Positions 34,540-42,221 of a stretch of DNA of 64,000 bases are shown here, in pieces. The notes beneath the pieces were generated by a model, which searched no databases, was not told the DNA's origin, and saw nothing but the letters and a program-made list of their open reading frames with translations. Position numbers and translations under genes: made by a program. How positions within the stretch are numbered: the stretch's first letter is position 1; each line of letters opens with the position of its first letter. The DNA is from Cryobacterium arcticum (GTDB lineage: Bacteria; Actinomycetota; Actinomycetes; Actinomycetales; Microbacteriaceae): NCBI RefSeq assembly GCF_001679725.1, contig NZ_CP016282.1, positions 2,480,001 through 2,544,000 of the forward strand, read 5' to 3'.

Positions 34540-35832
34540 CTAGCTGGCTAGCTGACCGTGCCTGCTCTCGTCGTGAGCGCGTCCAAGGGAGACGCGTTCG
34601 ATGAGCCGCTCGGCAAGGTAGCCGGCGTCGCGGGCGATGGCCTCGAACCGGCCAGACCCCCAGGAATTCAGCCAGGGCAGGCCCACGAAGTAGAGGCCTT
34701 TGGAGTCGGTCACCCCGCGGTGGTGGGTGGGGTGTCCAGCGCCGTCGAAGACGCCGACCTTCACCCAGCGGTAGTTGGCCCGGTAGCCGATCGACCAGAT
34801 GACGGTGGAGATACCGGCGGCCTCGAGGTCGAGGTCCGTGGGTTCCGCGGTGGGTTGCCAGACGGGCGTGTAGCGGTCCTCTGTGGGGACGTCGATTCCC
34901 TCCCGGGCGATGTACCGGTCGATGTCGTCCTTGATCGACTCGGCGACCGAGTCGGCGTAGTCCAGCGAGTCGCCCAGGGTGGGATCGAAGAGCACCGACC
35001 CGCCGGTGAGGCTGTGGGCGCGGCCGTAGAGATGCATGCCGTCACGGGCGAAGGCGCGCAGGTCGAGGTCGCGACCGCCGTCACGTCCGGTGACGTAGTG
35101 GTTGGTGGATTCGCGCTTCGATAGCCCACCGGCCTGCTGCTGCACCGGAACGTCATAGACACCCATGTCGCTGAGCCAGGCGACACAGTCGCGGCCCCGG
35201 TAGAACCGGGCCACCCGCGGTGCGCCGCCGACGGCGAGGTGCACGTCGCGGCCCTCGAGGAAGAGGTCTTCGGCGATCTGGGTTCCGGATTGGCCGGTGC
35301 CCACGACGAAGACGCCGCCTGCGGGCAGGTCGCCTGCGTTGCGGTATTCCGACGAGTGCAGCTGCGTGATCGACGCCGGCAGCGCCGCGGCGAAGGCGGG
35401 CAGCACCGGGTCGTGATAGCCCCCGGTGGCGATGACGACCTGCTCGGCGATGAAGTGGCCGGCGGAGGTGGTGACGTCGTAGCCGCCGTCACCACGCTCG
35501 GCGAGGCGGGTGACCTCTACTCCGGAGCGCACCGGGGCGTTGAAGGAGGCTGCATAGCCGCTGACGAAGTCCTGCACTTCGGCCCGGGTCATGAAGCCAT
35601 CCGGGTCCGGCCCTGCGTAGTCGTAGCCGGGCAGCCGGCACTGCCAGTTCGGCGTCACCAGGGTGAAGTTGTCCCAGCGACCGGTGCGCCATTCGTGGGC
35701 GACTCCGGCCTGTTCCAAGAGAACGTGGTCGATGCCGGCCTGGGTGAGGTGCCAGCTCACTGACAGGCCGGCCTGGCCGGCGCCGACGATGACGACAGAG
35801 AACTGCTCGGGTTCGTGGGATGTGGTGGTCAT
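34540..35832 (-). CDS. MSMEG_0569-family flavin-dependent oxidoreductase
   Basis: A 430-residue FAD/NAD(P)H enzyme of the flavin-monooxygenase type. FAD site GAGQAGLSVSWHL begins at residue 17, followed by 'LLEQAGVAHEWRTGRWDNFTL'-like segment; the second Rossmann motif GTGQSGTQIAEDL lies near residue 175. 'YDYAGPDPDGFMTRAEVQDF' and the terminal 'GLPWLNSWGSGRFEAIARDAGYLAERL' are typical of the TIGRFAM MSMEG_0569 nitrogen-starvation flavoprotein. In Nit1C clusters it is required with the nitrilase for use of low cyanide as nitrogen source in Pseudomonas (published for that organism). It probably hydroxylates a small substrate. Confidence 0.9.
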   Translation of the reverse strand: MTTTSHEPEQFSVVIVGAGQAGLSVSWHLTQAGIDHVLLEQAGVAHEWRTGRWDNFTLVTPNWQCRLPGYDYAGPDPDGFMTRAEVQDFVSGYAASFNAPVRSGVEVTRLAERGDGGYDVTTSAGHFIAEQVVIATGGYHDPVLPAFAAALPASITQLHSSEYRNAGDLPAGGVFVVGTGQSGTQIAEDLFLEGRDVHLAVGGAPRVARFYRGRDCVAWLSDMGVYDVPVQQQAGGLSKRESTNHYVTGRDGGRDLDLRAFARDGMHLYGRAHSLTGGSVLFDPTLGDSLDYADSVAESIKDDIDRYIAREGIDVPTEDRYTPVWQPTAEPTDLDLEAAGISTVIWSIGYRANYRWVKVGVFDGAGHPTHHRGVTDSKGLYFVGLPWLNSWGSGRFEAIARDAGYLAERLIERVSLGRAHDESRHGQLAS

Positions 35833-35852
35833 GATCTGCTGCTCTCGTCGGG

Positions 35853-36143
35853 TCAGGGAAGTGGTGGGTGCATCCGCAGGACGCGCACGCTGGTGGTGGC
35901 GGGGAAAGCCTCCGCCGTGGCCGTGATCTCGTCACGCTGCGCCATCGCTGACGTGCACGCGAATCCGTACTTGGCGCGCACCCGGTCGCTGGCCAGGTCG
36001 AGGGCCGCGGTCGTGCGCTCAACGAACTCGGCCAACGGGTAGTCGGCGTTGGCCCTCAGGTAGTCGTGCATGACCAGGCTGGGCGAATAGCAGTCAGTGA
36101 CGCTGCCGTCGGGCCAGGCCACCGTGAAGGTCATCTCAGGCAT
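35853..36143 (-). CDS. MSMEG_0570-family nitrogen-starvation protein
   Basis: A 96-residue protein reading MPEMTFTVAWPDGS at the N-terminus, with 'CYSPSLVMHDYL', 'YPLAEFVERTTAALDLASDRVRAKYG' in one amphipathic helix region and 'CTSAMAQRDEI'. This is the MSMEG_0570 pattern, always found in Nit1C operons; function unknown. The start codon overlaps the last 8 nt of the nitrilase gene (36136-36143), so it is translationally coupled. Small size and lack of catalytic motifs suggest a subunit or carrier of the neighbouring enzymes (inference). Confidence 0.85.
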   Translation of the reverse strand: MPEMTFTVAWPDGSVTDCYSPSLVMHDYLRANADYPLAEFVERTTAALDLASDRVRAKYGFACTSAMAQRDEITATAEAFPATTSVRVLRMHPPLP

Positions 36144-37008
36144 GCGCGGGCTCCCCGACACCGATGCTGTACGCATCCGGACGGCGGTCGCGCAGGTGGA
36201 ACATGCCGCCGCGCATGGCCCGGAAGGTTTCGGCAACGTCGATCTCGGCGATCGCGAGGCCCGCATCCAGCCCGGTGGTGGCCAGGACATTGCCACCCGG
36301 GTCGACGACCTTGGCGTTGGCGACGTAGCGCAGCGAACCGAAGGTGCCGGCCTGGTTGGACGCCAACCAGAAAACCTGGTTGTCCAGGGCGCGGGACATG
36401 TCAAAGAGGTTGTGCCGGTAGGTCCAGCGATCCTGCTGCAGGTCTTCTGCGGTTGCGGTGCGCGCGGCGGGCCAGGCTGAGATGCTGATGATGATCTCAG
36501 CGCCATCGAGGGCGAGCGACCGGGCTGCCTCAGGGAAGGCCTTGTCGTAGCAGATCTGCAGGCCCAGGCGACCGACCGGGGTGTCGAAGGCTTCGTAGTG
36601 GTCGCCGGCCGAGTACGACATGTTCTCGCCCAGCGGCTGGTGCACCTTGCGGTAGGAGCCGTAGATCTGGGTGCTGTCCAGCGCCGCGGATGCGTTATAG
36701 CGGGTGATGCCGTCGTCGGCGAGCTCGCAGAACCCCACGACCACGACCATGTCGCCGGCGATCTCGCCAACGCGTTTGAGTTCAGGGCCGTCGAGGCGGA
36801 TCGCCGGCGGGAGCGAGCGGGTGGTGTTCTTCAGCGTGTCGCCGTGGCTGCCGAGCGACGACAGGTAGCCGCCGATGGCGGCCTCCGGCAGGGCGAGGAG
36901 CCGCACCCCCAGGGCGCGGGCCTGGGCGACCAGGTCGGCGATCTGGGCGTAGTTCTCTTCGAGGTCCCGCCCGAAGTTGGCGGCAACGGCCGCAACGGTC
37001 AATGTCAT
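36136..37008 (-). CDS. Nitrilase of the Nit1C cluster (Nit6803-like)
   Basis: A 290-residue nitrilase superfamily branch 1-like enzyme; ATG with RBS aagga. The catalytic triad is intact: Glu42 (LPEAAIGGYL), Lys121 (YRKVHQPLGE) and Cys153 (LQICYDKAFPE). It hydrolyses a nitrile to acid and ammonia through a Cys thioimidate; natural substrate not settled, with roles proposed in nitrogen starvation and cyanide use. Compare the paralogue at 33635-34492 in which both Cys and Glu are Asp. Overlaps the MSMEG_0570-type gene by 8 nt. Confidence 0.93.
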   Translation of the reverse strand: MTLTVAAVAANFGRDLEENYAQIADLVAQARALGVRLLALPEAAIGGYLSSLGSHGDTLKNTTRSLPPAIRLDGPELKRVGEIAGDMVVVVGFCELADDGITRYNASAALDSTQIYGSYRKVHQPLGENMSYSAGDHYEAFDTPVGRLGLQICYDKAFPEAARSLALDGAEIIISISAWPAARTATAEDLQQDRWTYRHNLFDMSRALDNQVFWLASNQAGTFGSLRYVANAKVVDPGGNVLATTGLDAGLAIAEIDVAETFRAMRGGMFHLRDRRPDAYSIGVGEPAHA

Positions 37009-37071
37009 CTTGTGTCCTTAAGGGGATGCTGAAGCTGAGTGGAGTTAGGAGAAGGTGTGGGTCGAGCGCGT

Positions 37072-38475
37072 TCAGGCGGATGGGCCGAGGCCGGTCACGC
37101 CGCTGGCTATCGCTCGGGTGATCTCGCCATCTGGCCAACGCAGGTGCACGCCGCCGATCGTCGTGGTCTCGCCGATTTCGGCGGTGACCGCGTGGGCGGA
37201 GGCCATCCGCCCACCGCCGCGGTCGTCGACGGTGAGCATGCCAAAGCCGGGGAAGCAGGTGAGCCAGTCGCCTATGGTGGCCTCGTGGGGCCGCGGAATG
37301 GCGGCCACGTCGACGATGGCACCGACGCCGCTGGCCTCGGCGAGCATGCCGACGGTACCGACGAGCCCGGCCATACTCACGTCCTTGGCCGCGGCGGGGC
37401 GGGCCCTCGCCACCGTCTGCGCGAGGTCACGCAGTTCGGCGCCGGTGCGGTGGGAGGACGAGTCCCACTGCAGGCCGCTGTAGCCGGGACGCCAGCCGCC
37501 ACTGATGTCGACAGTGAGACTGAGCGCCTGGTCGGGTCGGGCGCCACCGCCGGGCACCGGTGTATCCGTGCGGCCGAGAGCCGTGACGCTGAGCGCCGCA
37601 GACACGCCCAGCTGGGTATGGCCGCCGAGCACGGGTATCCCCCACGCCTCAGCGCCGCTCTGCAGTCCGCGCAGGATGCGGGCTGCGAACGAGGCATCGC
37701 GGGCGGCGACAGCGTCGAGCATGCCGACGGCGTTGGCGCCCATGGCGGTCAGGTCGTTCACGTTCACGAGCACTGCGCACCAGCCAGCCCATTCCGGGTC
37801 GCGTTCCACCAGGGACGGCACGATCGCGTCGCACACGGCGATGAGGTCGCTGCCCGGAACCGGGCTGCCGTCGTCGCCGACGAAGCCTGCCCCACCCAGC
37901 CCAGCAGCGGTAGCGCCGAACGGCTGCAGCAGCGTGGCAAGGTGCGCTTTGGCTCCCTGCGCCGCCCGTTCCAGCCGGGTGATCGGCCAGCGCATCACGG
38001 TGTGTTCCTTCCCGAGCAGCTCGGTGCGCCTCAGGGCGATCCAGCCGAGCCGGCGGAAGAGCACTTCGTTCTGGCTCTGCACTGTTGCTTCGAATCGCAG
38101 CACGCCGCGGCTCTCCACCTCGGCGCAGGCGGCGCGGATCAGCGCACCGCCGATACCGGCCACGCCGCGGGCGCCGCGGGCCACGGCTAGTCGGCTACCG
38201 GTCCACCAGCCGAGGTCCCGACCGGGCACCGCGGGTGCGATCCGGACCCCGCCCACGATCGAGCCTTCGTCGTTTCGGGCAACGAGCACTACGGTGCGCG
38301 GGTCGTCATCGATGTCGTCCAGATCGGAGCCGGGGAACAGGCCCTGTTCCTGCACGAAGACGTCGGTGCGCAGGGCGCGGTACGCCGCGAGTGCCTCCGC
38401 CTGGGCTATTTCGATGAGGAGGCCACGCGGTGCCGCGGTACCGATCGGTGCGCCCTCGAGCACGGGGACCTGCAT
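37072..38475 (-). CDS. GNAT-AIR synthase-like fusion (MSMEG_0567 / Sll0786-Sll0787)
   Basis: A 467-residue two-domain protein. Residues 1 to about 160 are a GNAT domain ('YRALRTDVFVQEQGLF', acetyl-CoA loop 'ARGARGVAGIGGALIRAA', 'FEATVQSQNEVLFRRLGW'). Residues 170 to 467 resemble PurM/AIR synthase ('GDDGSPVPGSDLIAVCDAI', 'VNVNDLTAMGANAVGMLDAVAA', 'VLGGHTQLGVSAALSVTALG', 'KDVSMAGLVGTVGMLAEASG'), which bind ATP and phosphorylate an amide/enol. In Synechocystis the two parts are separate genes, sll0786 and sll0787. The fusion implies that acyl transfer and ATP-dependent step act on one intermediate. One base separates it from the radical SAM gene. Confidence 0.92.
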   Translation of the reverse strand: MQVPVLEGAPIGTAAPRGLLIEIAQAEALAAYRALRTDVFVQEQGLFPGSDLDDIDDDPRTVVLVARNDEGSIVGGVRIAPAVPGRDLGWWTGSRLAVARGARGVAGIGGALIRAACAEVESRGVLRFEATVQSQNEVLFRRLGWIALRRTELLGKEHTVMRWPITRLERAAQGAKAHLATLLQPFGATAAGLGGAGFVGDDGSPVPGSDLIAVCDAIVPSLVERDPEWAGWCAVLVNVNDLTAMGANAVGMLDAVAARDASFAARILRGLQSGAEAWGIPVLGGHTQLGVSAALSVTALGRTDTPVPGGGARPDQALSLTVDISGGWRPGYSGLQWDSSSHRTGAELRDLAQTVARARPAAAKDVSMAGLVGTVGMLAEASGVGAIVDVAAIPRPHEATIGDWLTCFPGFGMLTVDDRGGGRMASAHAVTAEIGETTTIGGVHLRWPDGEITRAIASGVTGLGPSA

Positions 38476-38476
38476 G

Positions 38477-39532
38477 TCAGGCTCCCGCGGTCTTGAGCAC
38501 GCTGCAGGCTCCACAGGCGGCGCATCCGGCGGTTTGGCCGGAGGCGAGCATATTGGCGCCGATCAGCAGGTCCGCGACCCGGCGGGACAGGTTCTCGAGC
38601 AGGATGCCGCTGGGCGGCAGCACCTTGTCGACATCCGTGGCCAGGGTGCCGCGGAGAGGTCGGAAAGGTACGACGAAGGGGTAGACGCCCATCTCGATGA
38701 GTTCTTTGGTGGACTCGACGAACTCGTCGGGGTCCTCCCCCATTCCCACGATCAGGTAGGTGGAGACCTGGTTGCGCCCGAACACGCGTACCGCTTCGCG
38801 CCAGGCCGCCCGGTATTCGTCGGTTGATACGGAAGCCTTGCCGGGTGTCCACTGCTGGCGAACCTTGTCATCCATCGACTCAATGTGAATGCCGATGGAG
38901 CTGACGCCCGCGTTATAGAGGTCGGTGAGCACGGCGAGGTCGGCCGGCGGTTCGATCTGCACTTGGATGGGCAGGTCGGGCACGACGGCCTTGATCGCGC
39001 GCACGCAACGTTCGAGGTGCCGAGCGCCGCGGTCCTTACCCTTGGAGGTGCCGGTAGTCATCACCATCTGCTTCACACCGTCCAGCCGCACGGCCGCCTC
39101 AGCGACCTCGGCCAGCTGGGCCGGAGTCTTGACGGCGATGGTGGCGCCGGCTTCGAGGGATGCCTCAATGGCGCAGAATCGGCAGCGCTGCGATTCCTCG
39201 TAGCGCATACAGGTCTGCACTGCGGTGGTGGCGAGAACGTCCTTGCCGTGCAGGCGGGCGATCTTCTCGTAGGAGACACCGTCCGCCGTGCTGAGGTCGT
39301 AGAAGCGGGGCCGGTTGACCGGGCTCACGTCCAGTCCCAGGTCCGCACCGTCAAGCAGCAGTTTGCCGTTCTTGACCAGGTACGGGCTGTTCGGGTTGAT
39401 GGGAATGGCGGAGCCCACACCGTTGATGAGCAGGTGGCCGTCGTCGCTCGGTCCGGCACCTGCTTCACGGTGCACAGGAGCCGAGACGCGGATGCCACGA
39501 ATGGCAATGTCGACTCTCGTGGTCAGGCTCAT
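38477..39532 (-). CDS. Radical SAM protein, MSMEG_0568 family
   Basis: A 351-residue protein. The cluster-binding cysteines are Cys108, Cys117 and Cys120 in CMRYEESQRCRFC, a CX8CX2C spacing instead of the canonical CX3CX2C. Radical SAM barrel features follow: 'MVMTTGTSKGKDRGARHLERC', 'IQIEPP'-like 'QVQIEPPADL', 'SIGIHIESMDD' and 'STYLIVGMGE'. A C-terminal CAACGAC motif (three Cys) could hold a second cluster. It is the TIGRFAM rSAM_MSMEG_0568 member of Nit1C operons, reaction unknown. Genes on both sides are within 10 nt. Confidence 0.92.
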   Translation of the reverse strand: MSLTTRVDIAIRGIRVSAPVHREAGAGPSDDGHLLINGVGSAIPINPNSPYLVKNGKLLLDGADLGLDVSPVNRPRFYDLSTADGVSYEKIARLHGKDVLATTAVQTCMRYEESQRCRFCAIEASLEAGATIAVKTPAQLAEVAEAAVRLDGVKQMVMTTGTSKGKDRGARHLERCVRAIKAVVPDLPIQVQIEPPADLAVLTDLYNAGVSSIGIHIESMDDKVRQQWTPGKASVSTDEYRAAWREAVRVFGRNQVSTYLIVGMGEDPDEFVESTKELIEMGVYPFVVPFRPLRGTLATDVDKVLPPSGILLENLSRRVADLLIGANMLASGQTAGCAACGACSVLKTAGA

Positions 39533-39541
39533 GGTCGCCGC

Positions 39542-40066
39542 CTAGAAGTTGTACGTGGAGTTGATGATGGCGCCCTTGCGGGCGTAGTGGATGAGCGCAT
39601 CCTGTACGTCAAGCGGGTGCGCGGGGATGGTGCCGGCGATGAGGTCTTCTTCGCGGATGCCGTGCAGCGACAGGCCAAAGCGGCAGACGAAGACGGTGCC
39701 GCCCTCCTTGATGAAAGTCTCGAGGGCGTCGTTGATGTTCTGCTCACCGGGGAAGGCGCTATCTCCGGTGGTAGGAAAGCCGCGGTTGGCGACGGCGTTG
39801 ATCGCACCGGGGCCGTAGAAATAGATGGCAGATTCGAAGCCCTTACGCAGCGCACGCGTGGCCTGCAGAATGGCGACGAAGCTGACTGAGGATTCGTGGG
39901 CGATACCGTGCACGAGGGTGAAGTAGGACTCCCCGTTCTCGGCCTTGTAATCGGGGAAGATCTTGGTGGAACCGTAGATGTTGCTGCCCTTGGGCAACGA
40001 CGGGTGCGGGATTTCGCCCAGGGACTTCTGGATGTTTTCGGCGATCTGCTGGTCGAGTTCTGACAT
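39542..40066 (-). CDS. MSMEG_0572/Sll0783-family nitrogen-starvation protein
   Basis: A 174-residue protein starting at ATG 40066 after RBS aggag. 'STKIFPDYKAENGESYFTLVHGIAHESSVSFVAILQATRALRKGF' near residues 33-76 and 'ESAIYFYGPGAINAVANRGFPTTG' fit the DsrE-like MSMEG_0572 family; 'VFVCRFGLSLHGI' holds a Cys. The cyanobacterial homologue Sll0783 is induced by nitrogen starvation and affects polyhydroxybutyrate accumulation. First gene of the Nit1C operon; a GlnR-like site is 71 bp upstream of the start. Confidence 0.92.
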   Translation of the reverse strand: MSELDQQIAENIQKSLGEIPHPSLPKGSNIYGSTKIFPDYKAENGESYFTLVHGIAHESSVSFVAILQATRALRKGFESAIYFYGPGAINAVANRGFPTTGDSAFPGEQNINDALETFIKEGGTVFVCRFGLSLHGIREEDLIAGTIPAHPLDVQDALIHYARKGAIINSTYNF

Positions 40067-40136
40067 GTTGACTCCTGTGCGATGTAGGCTTCGAAAACCG
40101 GTGGAGCTTCCGTAGACCTAAGTCAAAGCGACGTGT

Positions 40137-40174
40137 GTTTCGTTATGGTTCCAGACGGAATACGGGGTTGTTAC
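40137..40174 (-). promoter_or_regulatory. Candidate GlnR operator upstream of the Nit1C operon
   Basis: Read on the minus strand from 40174, half-sites GTAAC, GTATT, GGAAC and GAAAC start at exact 11-nt intervals (offsets 0, 11, 22, 33). Actinobacterial GlnR boxes are tandem gTnAC-N6-GnAAC units with 11-bp half-site and 22-bp unit spacing. The last unit (GGAAC-N6-GAAAC) fits best, GTATT is degenerate. A TTGACT (-35 like) lies at 40126-40121. Position, 71 bp upstream of the start codon, suits activation under nitrogen limitation. This is inference from sequence only. Confidence 0.55.
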
Positions 40175-40510
40175 ATGTCCCCGGCCGCGGGTGCGCAGGA
40201 CGCGTGGACCGTGCTGGCCAGTACGTGCCCTCCTGCCACGTCACACTGACGATCCCGCAGTTCAGGAATCCGGCCTCATGACGATCGGCGTGTACGGCCT
40301 GATCCGAGGCCCCGAGAAGGCGATCTGATGTGTCGTGTCCACGATGCAGCTGCAGAGTGGGGCGCGCCCGCAACGAACATCCGAGTATTGGTTCCCGCCG
40401 GCACTCTGGCTGTCCGGCGGGGCAACTTTGGCCGAGACCAGGGCTACGTAGCGCCTCCCTTTCGGCCGGCTCACGTCGAGACCCCTCGGCGACGTCGCAT
40501 TTGGCACGGA
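40175..40510. other. 336-bp gap between Nit1C operon and the toxin-antitoxin-like pair
   Basis: No recognisable gene. A minus-strand frame of 81 codons (40262-40507) lacks family signatures and an RBS. The stretch may be a decayed gene; nothing in it is supported enough to name. Confidence 0.4.
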
Positions 40511-41095
40511 TCAGATATTGATCGGCCCGGGCGAATCCGGCGTCGCCGTGGGCTCACCATCGAGAATGGCGTTCACTATCTTCTCCGCACGTGGCGCGAG
40601 CATATCGCCGGGGTAGAACTGCTCATAGAGTTCGCCCGCGTCTTCGACTGTGTGAACGTCGCACAGAGCGAGGAGGAGTCTGATATCGCGGGTGTCGCGC
40701 CCGGGGCGATTCGCTCGGAGCTTCATCACCAGCATCGCCTCTTTGGAGGCCACTTCAATGACGATGCCATCCTCATCATGGATGGTCTCCCACTCAACGG
40801 CACGACCGAGAGTGGGAATGGCGTCGACCTTCGTGACCTCGAAGTTCAGCCATTTCGCGTCCCACCCGCGCCGATAGGCGATCCTCTCGGCAGCGGCCGC
40901 GACGGACTCATCTGAGCCGGGGTTGACGTGAAGGACATCCAGGTCCTGCGTCGTCCCTCGGTCGAAGTAGCGCAGAGCGAGTGCCGCGCCGCCCACGAGC
41001 CGGATGCCAGCGACCTCGCCCGCATCGCGAAGCTCGGCGACGAGATCTCGAAGGCCGAGGATGATCGCGCCACGATCAAGCGGAGTGCCGGTCAT
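40511..41095 (-). CDS. Nucleotidyltransferase-like protein (AbiEii-type toxin candidate)
   Basis: A 194-residue protein; ATG 41095 shares one base with the stop of the HTH gene (TGATG). The NTase fold motif is 'IRLVGGAALALRYFDRGTTQDLDVLHV' near residues 27-55 (GG..L...R.T.DlD), as in AbiEii/DUF6036 nucleotidyltransferases, and a later Lys-rich helix 'ASKEAMLVMKLRANRPGRDTRDIRLLLAL' follows. Type IV toxin-antitoxin toxins of this class transfer nucleotides to tRNA or other targets. Downstream position after a HTH protein supports a TA pair; toxicity is inference. Confidence 0.75.
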   Translation of the reverse strand: MTGTPLDRGAIILGLRDLVAELRDAGEVAGIRLVGGAALALRYFDRGTTQDLDVLHVNPGSDESVAAAAERIAYRRGWDAKWLNFEVTKVDAIPTLGRAVEWETIHDEDGIVIEVASKEAMLVMKLRANRPGRDTRDIRLLLALCDVHTVEDAGELYEQFYPGDMLAPRAEKIVNAILDGEPTATPDSPGPINI

Positions 41096-41679
41096 CAAAC
41101 GCTCGCAAAGGTATCCGCCCAAGCGAGGACACCGCGTTCGGCGAACTCTTCCGGCACGTCTTCACGCTCGGGCGCCGGGTCTGCTGGGTCGACCCGGAAG
41201 ACGACGGGTACCGTCAGTGCGCGATCGGGGTGGTTGACCCATCCAGGGAGCGGGATGTCTTCCTGGTTGAGCCTCCACGCCACAAGAGCCGCAATCGCCG
41301 CATCCCACACCCGATCCCCGGTACGTTCCGGCTCCGTCAGCCCCAGGACTCCTCGGACGAGTCCGTGTTCGGCGGTGAGGTTGTCATTCAATTGGAGGAG
41401 CGCCCGCAGGGCCCGGTCTGTGTCACGAGCACGCAGATGTTCACGAATCGCCTCTGCCGAACTCGCAGCGTCGTCCCGTCGTGTGGGAGCGGCGTACAGG
41501 CGGTGTCCGGTGCCAGCGAGGAGCCGATCAACTGTGCTGTAGGCGGCGTCTCTGCCCCGTTCGTGATGAGAGACACTGGCCTGATCGATGCCGGTCAACT
41601 CTGCAAGTCTCGCCTGCGTGATACGACGGCTCCGACGGGCGGCCCTAACGAGGGTGGATGACGCTGCCACGGTAGTCAC
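41095..41679 (-). CDS. XRE-type HTH protein (antitoxin/regulator candidate)
   Basis: A 194-residue protein starting at GTG 41679, with RBS ggaagggaag and an upstream dyad. The HTH is 'LVRAARRSRRITQARLAELTGIDQASVSHHERGRDAA' at about residues 9-45, followed by 'STVDRLLAGTGHRL', the standard connection in Xre antitoxins. The remaining 120 residues, rich in Arg and Asp, are not recognised and might neutralise the partner. Coupled to the nucleotidyltransferase by a TGATG overlap. Local GC is lower upstream than in neighbouring genes, suggesting the pair was acquired. Confidence 0.78.
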   Translation of the reverse strand: MTTVAASSTLVRAARRSRRITQARLAELTGIDQASVSHHERGRDAAYSTVDRLLAGTGHRLYAAPTRRDDAASSAEAIREHLRARDTDRALRALLQLNDNLTAEHGLVRGVLGLTEPERTGDRVWDAAIAALVAWRLNQEDIPLPGWVNHPDRALTVPVVFRVDPADPAPEREDVPEEFAERGVLAWADTFASV

Positions 41680-41689
41680 CTTCCCTTCC

Positions 41690-41714
41690 AATATGACTCC
41701 TGGAACATATTCTA
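41690..41714 (-). promoter_or_regulatory. Dyad operator and -10 box of the HTH/NTase pair
   Basis: aatatg (41690-41695) and catatt (41706-41711) form an inverted repeat with a 10-nt spacer just upstream of the RBS. tagaat (41714-41709 on the minus strand) overlaps its outer arm and is a good -10. This is a usual arrangement for antitoxin autorepression. No -35 was assigned. Confidence 0.5.
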
Positions 41715-42076
41715 CGCGCACACATCCACAAGTGGGTGGCGAATGTACTGGCGGTAACCACCAGTTCGCAGCAGGCAATTCGCCTGATGCGCCGAACAAT
41801 AACCACAGAACACGCACCCCGAAGCGCCAACAGCCGCCACCGAGAGTGACACCAGCAACTGAAGTTGATTGTGGTGCGTTTCTGGTCACGCAGACTCCGG
41901 GAAGACCGGGAATCGTGGGCGGGCCAAACCAATGCTCAACGCTACCCGGGCAATGCAACGCTTCTCATAGGATCATAATGACGAATTAGCCACTGACCGG
42001 CATAAAAAATGAGGAGCAAGCTAAATCGGCGTCGCGCTTCAGCGGTTTTCGGACATGAATCGACAGTAGAGTCGAA
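41715..42076. other. AT-richer 360-bp gap between HTH gene and tRNA-Gln
   Basis: No coding region with recognisable product. GC is visibly lower than in the flanking genes, with runs such as tcataggatcataatgacg near 41967-41985. It may be the remains of an integrated element at the tRNA gene. No direct repeat of the tRNA 3' end was found. Confidence 0.4.
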
Positions 42077-42104
42077 ACAAAAAAACCCCCGCATGACCGG
42101 GGGT
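42077..42104 (-). terminator. Rho-independent terminator of tRNA-Gln
   Basis: Stem acccccg (42085-42091) / cgggggt (42098-42104), 6-nt loop, followed on the minus strand by a T-run (42084-42079). It lies 10 bases downstream of the tRNA. Confidence 0.85.
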
Positions 42105-42114
42105 TTAGTTACTG

Positions 42115-42186
42115 CTGGGGTACCTGGACTCGAACCAAGAACAAATGAACCAGAATCATCCGTGTTGCCAATTACACCATACCCCA
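42115..42186 (-). tRNA. tRNA-Gln (anticodon CUG)
   Basis: A 72-nt cloverleaf. The acceptor stem UGGGGUA pairs with UACCCCA plus discriminator G; the anticodon stem GAUGA/UCAUU closes loop UUCUGGU with anticodon CUG, reading CAG codons. The T-arm contains GGUUCGAGUCC. The 3' CCA is not fully encoded (CA-like bases follow). A terminator follows. Confidence 0.96.
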
Positions 42187-42221
42187 ATGGCGAAGTCCGA
42201 GAACCGCGCCGAAAAGTAACT

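Noticed and set aside
40262..40507. An 81-codon minus-strand frame in the gap beside Nit1C
   Set aside because: No RBS, no recognisable motif, and it would overlap nothing conserved. Left as unassigned gap.
41715..42114. Integrated element or attachment site at tRNA-Gln
   Set aside because: GC is lower and a TA-like pair is nearby, but no integrase and no direct repeat of the tRNA 3' end were found.
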